8,217 bases of DNA. Source: Eubacterium sp. (GTDB lineage: Bacteria > Bacillota > Clostridia > Lachnospirales > Lachnospiraceae). Positions 5,688 through 8,217 of the stretch are shown here, in pieces. A model generated the notes under the pieces. It did no database searches and was not told the DNA's origin. It saw nothing but the letters and a program-made list of their open reading frames with translations. Position 1 is the stretch's first letter, and each line of letters starts with the position of its first letter. The stretch covers positions 1 to 8,217 of the forward strand of contig JAILAS010000216.1 of NCBI GenBank assembly GCA_024681495.1, in the 5' to 3' direction. The position numbers were made by a program, and so were the translations under genes.

Positions 5688-6478
5688 TGAAGATACTCGT
5701 ATGTATTAAGCAGGTACCCGCCGAGGAAAAGGCGGTTCCCTACAGTGAGGCCCTCAATGGCCCCGATTTTTCAGGAATTGACAATAAGATTAACGTGTAC
5801 GACAGGGTGGCGCTGGAGACGGCGCTTCGCGAGAAGGACGCAGGCAAGGACGTGGTGATTCACGTGCTTACCGTGGGCGGGCCCGAGACCACCGAGTCGC
5901 TGCGCAGGGCATATGCCTGCGGCGCAGACGAGGTGTACCGCGCCAGCGTGCAGGAGCCTTTTGCGGACGGAACGTCGCTCGCGGCTTATATATCCGGCCT
6001 CGTGAGGGAGCTCGAGAAGGACAATCCCTACGACATGGTCCTCATTGGATCGTCTACCACGGACGAGGGCTCGGGGACTACTGCGGGACAGGCGGCTATC
6101 TTCCTCGATCGTCCCTACGTATCGCAGGTCAACACGTTCGAGGTGGAGGACGACGGTGTGCTCTACACGTCTGTCAGGAGCGGCAAGAGGATCGTTACCT
6201 CATCCCAGGAGCCCTGCGTGGCTTCGTTTGCCAAGGTTTCCATCGAGCTTAGATATGCGTCCATCCCGGCGCTTTCAAGGGCCGTGGATCACGAGATTCC
6301 CGAGATTGGCGGGGGAGTCTCGAGGGAGCCGGAATTGCTCTCCAGAAAGGAGTTCGTACCCAGGCCTCCCAGGAAGCCCGCGTTTATGATAAGGGAGCTT
6401 CACCACGACGACATAGCCGTGGAGAAGGCCATGACAGCAATGGAAAATGACAAGGTATTCTCGGAGGTGTTCTCATGA
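5684..6478 (+). CDS. etfB: Electron transfer flavoprotein beta subunit (divergent)
   Basis: A 264-residue ETF beta/FixA-family protein that pairs with EtfA to carry electrons to or from flavin dehydrogenases. The N-terminus MKILVCIKQVP (2-12) and NKINVYDRVALETALREKD (34-52) are typical, as are VLTVGGPE (61-68) and the ACGADEVYR strand (78-86). The nucleotide-binding loop is unusual: GSSTTDEGSGTTAG (122-135) instead of the common D-x-D-x-x-Q-x-G form; Asp127 is kept, but the second acidic residue and the Gln are missing and the loop seems one residue longer. The segment that normally reads EPRYPSLP, next to the partner-recognition loop, reads ELRYASIPALSRA (188-200). Two adjacent ATGs (5684, 5687) are possible; the second gives the standard MKI start and better spacing from GGAG (5675-5678). 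It overlaps licD and etfA by ATGA. Whether it is bifurcating cannot be decided by eye. Confidence 0.88.
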   Translation: MMKILVCIKQVPAEEKAVPYSEALNGPDFSGIDNKINVYDRVALETALREKDAGKDVVIHVLTVGGPETTESLRRAYACGADEVYRASVQEPFADGTSLAAYISGLVRELEKDNPYDMVLIGSSTTDEGSGTTAGQAAIFLDRPYVSQVNTFEVEDDGVLYTSVRSGKRIVTSSQEPCVASFAKVSIELRYASIPALSRAVDHEIPEIGGGVSREPELLSRKEFVPRPPRKPAFMIRELHHDDIAVEKAMTAMENDKVFSEVFS

Positions 6479-7380
6479 AAGGGTTGATTGTATTCCCCTG
6501 CAGCGAAGGCCAGAGCCTTCTTCAGGGACAGGAGTTATATACGGCGGCCCTCGAGCTGGGCATGAAGGACGGCGACATATCCGGACTCGGATACGACGCT
6601 AAGGAGCTCTCGGAGACCGCCCTTTACAAGGGTGTCTGTGACAAGGCGAAGGACTTCGACGTCATTATGCTTTCCTCGAACGAGACCACCAGGAACACTG
6701 CGGCGCTTCTGGCGGCCGGGCTGGGATACGCGCTAGTAAACGACGTGACCGGGCTTAAGAGCGTGGATGAGGGCATCGAGGTGGTGCGTCCCGTCTACAC
6801 GGACAGCTTTTTCGAGGAGCTTTCGATACCTGCGGGCAAGGCGGTTATCACGATTCGCCCGGGATTCTTCGAGAAGTCGGATGAGTCCCTCGTCTCGGGA
6901 GTGGAGATGATGAGCGTTCCGGCGGAGCCCTACGTGGAGTGTGGGCATTCGCTGACTAAGATAGTGTCCATTGCGGACCAGATCGCGGATGCGGTCGATC
7001 TCGAGCATGCGGACATCATTGTCGCCGGAGGGCGCGGTATGGGATCGAAGAAGGGCTTCGACCTGTGCTACGAGATGGCTGATGCGCTGGGCGGTGCCGT
7101 GGGTGGCACGCTTTCGGCCGTGGACCTCGGTTATATCGACAAGAGCCGACAGATCGGGCAGAGCGGCAGGACCGTGCGCCCCAAGCTTTACTTCGCGTGC
7201 GGAATATCGGGCGCGCCCCAGCACCTGACGGGCATGAGGGACAGCGGTTACATCGTTGCCATAAACAAGGCTCCCTCGGAGAAGATTTTTGGAGTAAGCG
7301 ACGTGGGAATCGTGGGCGATGCGCTCAGGATAATGCCTATGCTCACGGAGATGTTGAAGAAAAAGAAAGCAGAATTCTAA
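6475..7380 (+). CDS. etfA: Electron transfer flavoprotein alpha subunit (divergent, Arg to Leu at flavin site)
   Basis: A 301-residue ETF alpha/FixB-family protein. Domain I (about 1-175) is divergent but keeps NDVTGL (89-94). Domain II holds the FAD site: VAGGRGMGSKKGFDL (183-197), IGQSGRTVRPKLYFACGISG (227-246), APQHLTGMRDS (247-257), VAINK (261-265) and SDVGIVGD (275-282). The segment that is usually G-A-S-R-A-A-V-D reads GGTLSAVD (210-217), placing Leu213 where ETFs carry a nearly invariant Arg (Arg249 in human ETF alpha) that contacts the flavin ring; codon CTT at 7111-7113. The length is close to non-bifurcating ETFs; many bifurcating EtfAs are longer. Start ATGA overlaps etfB, and mntP follows after 1 bp. 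Valine codons are mostly GTG/GTC (18 of 24), unlike bcd. It may serve Bcd or an unlinked dehydrogenase. Confidence 0.9.
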   Translation: MKGLIVFPCSEGQSLLQGQELYTAALELGMKDGDISGLGYDAKELSETALYKGVCDKAKDFDVIMLSSNETTRNTAALLAAGLGYALVNDVTGLKSVDEGIEVVRPVYTDSFFEELSIPAGKAVITIRPGFFEKSDESLVSGVEMMSVPAEPYVECGHSLTKIVSIADQIADAVDLEHADIIVAGGRGMGSKKGFDLCYEMADALGGAVGGTLSAVDLGYIDKSRQIGQSGRTVRPKLYFACGISGAPQHLTGMRDSGYIVAINKAPSEKIFGVSDVGIVGDALRIMPMLTEMLKKKKAEF

Positions 7381-7381
7381 G

Positions 7382-7966
7382 ATGGATTTGTTGTTTTTCG
7401 TAAACAGTGTTTTATTGGGCGTGGCCCTCGCCATGGACGCGTTCTCCGTGTCCGTTGCCAACGGGCTTAACGAACCAAATATGAGAAGGGGGAAGTTTCT
7501 TTCGATAGCGGGATGCTTCTCCTTCTTCCAGTTCCTGATGCCGATGGTGGGGTGGTTCATCGTCTGTCACCTCGTCATGGTGTTCAATGTGTTAAATAGT
7601 TTCATTCCCTGGATCGCGCTCGTACTGCTGTGCGTGATTGGAATATCCATGATTCGCGAGGGTCTTAAGGGCGATTCGGAAGTCGGGGAGACGGGGAGTG
7701 TGCTGACCGGTTCGGCGCTCATCGTCCAGGGGATTGCCACCTCGATAGATGCGCTCTCAGTGGGACTCACCATTTCCCACTACGGGTGGGCGTTGGCGCT
7801 CGTCTGTTCACTGATTATAGCGGCGGTTACCTTCGGCATCTGCGTGGGCGGCCTCACCATTGGGCGGGTCATCGGCACGCATATCGCATCGAAGGCGCCC
7901 ATTCTCGGCGGTGTGATACTGATAGCGATAGGTCTTGAGATTTTTATAAAGGGAATATTCTTCTAG
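7382..7966 (+). CDS. mntP: Manganese efflux pump, MntP family
   Basis: A 194-residue polytopic membrane protein with about six hydrophobic segments, predicted to export Mn2+ across the cytoplasmic membrane. It has the internal duplication typical of the family: MDAFSVS (18-24) in helix 1 and ATSIDALSVG (119-128) in helix 4, with Asp19 and Asp123 as likely metal ligands. Other matches to E. coli MntP are the MVGW turn (55-58), MIREGLKG (90-97) and GRVIG followed by KAPILGGVILIAIG (171-184). The ATG lies 1 bp after the etfA stop with no strong ribosome site, so translation is probably coupled to etfA. mntP is often controlled by a manganese (yybP-ykoY) riboswitch or MntR elsewhere, but no leader room exists here, so any metal control would act at P3 or not at all. 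Confidence 0.9.
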   Translation: MDLLFFVNSVLLGVALAMDAFSVSVANGLNEPNMRRGKFLSIAGCFSFFQFLMPMVGWFIVCHLVMVFNVLNSFIPWIALVLLCVIGISMIREGLKGDSEVGETGSVLTGSALIVQGIATSIDALSVGLTISHYGWALALVCSLIIAAVTFGICVGGLTIGRVIGTHIASKAPILGGVILIAIGLEIFIKGIFF

Positions 7967-7992
7967 GGAGCGGCCGATGTTCGGCCTGTCCC
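7966..7992 (+). other. Intercistronic hairpin between mntP and murI
   Basis: GGCCGA (7972-7977) pairs with TCGGCC (7981-7986) around TGT; GGGA (7966-7969) with TCCC (7989-7992) extends it across a 2x2 internal loop. No T-run follows (CTGAGGC), so it is not a classical terminator and murI may be read from the same transcript. No promoter is seen in the 47-bp gap. Confidence 0.45.
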
Positions 7993-8013
7993 TGAGGCTT
8001 TCGGAGGCAATTG

Positions 8014-8217
8014 ATGAAGATTGGCATTTTTGATTCCGGAATCGGTGGGCTGTCCGTCCTCTACGAGGCGCTGCTTCGGCTGCCGCACGAGGATTACATC
8101 TTCTACGGCGATACGGACCACGTCCCCTACGGACTCAAAACGAGCGAACAGATAACAGAATACTCGGACGAGATAACCGCGTTCCTAAGAGAAAAGGGGG
8201 CCGACTGTGTGCTAATA
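8014..8217 (+). CDS. murI: Glutamate racemase, N-terminal part (cut by window end)
   Basis: The first 68 codons of a glutamate racemase, which converts L- to D-glutamate for peptidoglycan. The start MKIGIFDSGIGGLSVL contains the DSGIGG motif with catalytic-site Asp7/Ser8, and FYGDTDHVPYG (30-40) carries the PYG motif typical of MurI rather than aspartate racemases. The first catalytic Cys (family motif ACNT) should lie just beyond the window, right after the final VLI. The ribosome site GGAGG (8003-8007) is 6 bases upstream. It follows mntP by 47 bp and could be the last known member of the licD-etfBA-mntP operon, linking two cell-envelope functions. Confidence 0.93.
   Translation, partial: MKIGIFDSGIGGLSVLYEALLRLPHEDYIFYGDTDHVPYGLKTSEQITEYSDEITAFLREKGADCVLI

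Noticed and set aside
7330..7385. Manganese (yybP-ykoY) riboswitch before mntP
   Set aside because: The mntP start is 1 bp after etfA, so no leader exists; no such structure was recognised within etfA.
6733..7560. Antisense open frame (275 codons) opposite etfA/mntP
   Set aside because: In register with etfA codons, and both sense genes are clearly real; no family resemblance seen.
1..8217. tRNA/rRNA genes, CRISPR arrays, insertion sequences, phage or integration sites
   Set aside because: None seen: genes are densely packed on one strand with no regularly spaced repeats, transposase-like proteins or terminal inverted repeats noticed.

Overview
The window comes from an anaerobic, butyrate-type Clostridia-like bacterium (Bacillota). 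Reasons: a crt-hbd-bcd butyryl-CoA module, strong AAGGAGG-type ribosome sites, sigma-A promoters with TATAAT boxes, an intrinsic terminator, an OhrR-type regulator closest to the Bacillus type, and a LicD-type surface-sugar enzyme. Coding DNA is moderately G+C rich and the promoters are AT rich. I cannot name the species. All genes lie on the + strand and no gene-free stretch exceeds 300 bases.

Region 1 (1-1536) is a small redox operon: a short flavodoxin-like protein, an OhrR-type organic-peroxide sensor that overlaps it by 8 bp, and a split-barrel flavoprotein of the pyridoxamine-phosphate-oxidase/Nim type. Two hairpins precede the first gene.

Region 2 (1537-4737) holds the central C4 pathway. 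Promoter P1 drives crt (crotonase) and hbd (3-hydroxybutyryl-CoA dehydrogenase). A second promoter, P2, drives bcd (butyryl-CoA dehydrogenase), which ends at a strong terminator. P1 and P2 carry the same 15-bp element (14/15 identical) exactly 5 bp upstream of their -35 boxes, suggesting common control. No thiolase is present. Together the enzymes take acetoacetyl-CoA to 3-hydroxybutyryl-CoA, crotonyl-CoA and butyryl-CoA; the final reduction needs an electron-transferring flavoprotein (ETF).

Region 3 (4671-8217) is a tightly coupled operon: licD-type phosphotransferase, etfB, etfA, mntP (Mn2+ efflux) and, after a 47-bp gap, the start of murI (glutamate racemase). licD/etfB and etfB/etfA overlap by ATGA; mntP starts 1 bp after etfA. 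A third promoter, P3, has its -10 box directly abutting the bcd terminator, so its transcript should start inside the terminator stem.

The most interesting points are the ETF pair and the regulation. etfBA would be expected with bcd but is separated from it by licD, is written in different codons (bcd uses only GTA/GTT for Val; etfA mostly GTG/GTC), and carries Leu in EtfA where the family has a nearly invariant flavin-contacting Arg. EtfB also has an unusual nucleotide-binding loop. Whether this ETF serves Bcd or another dehydrogenase is open.
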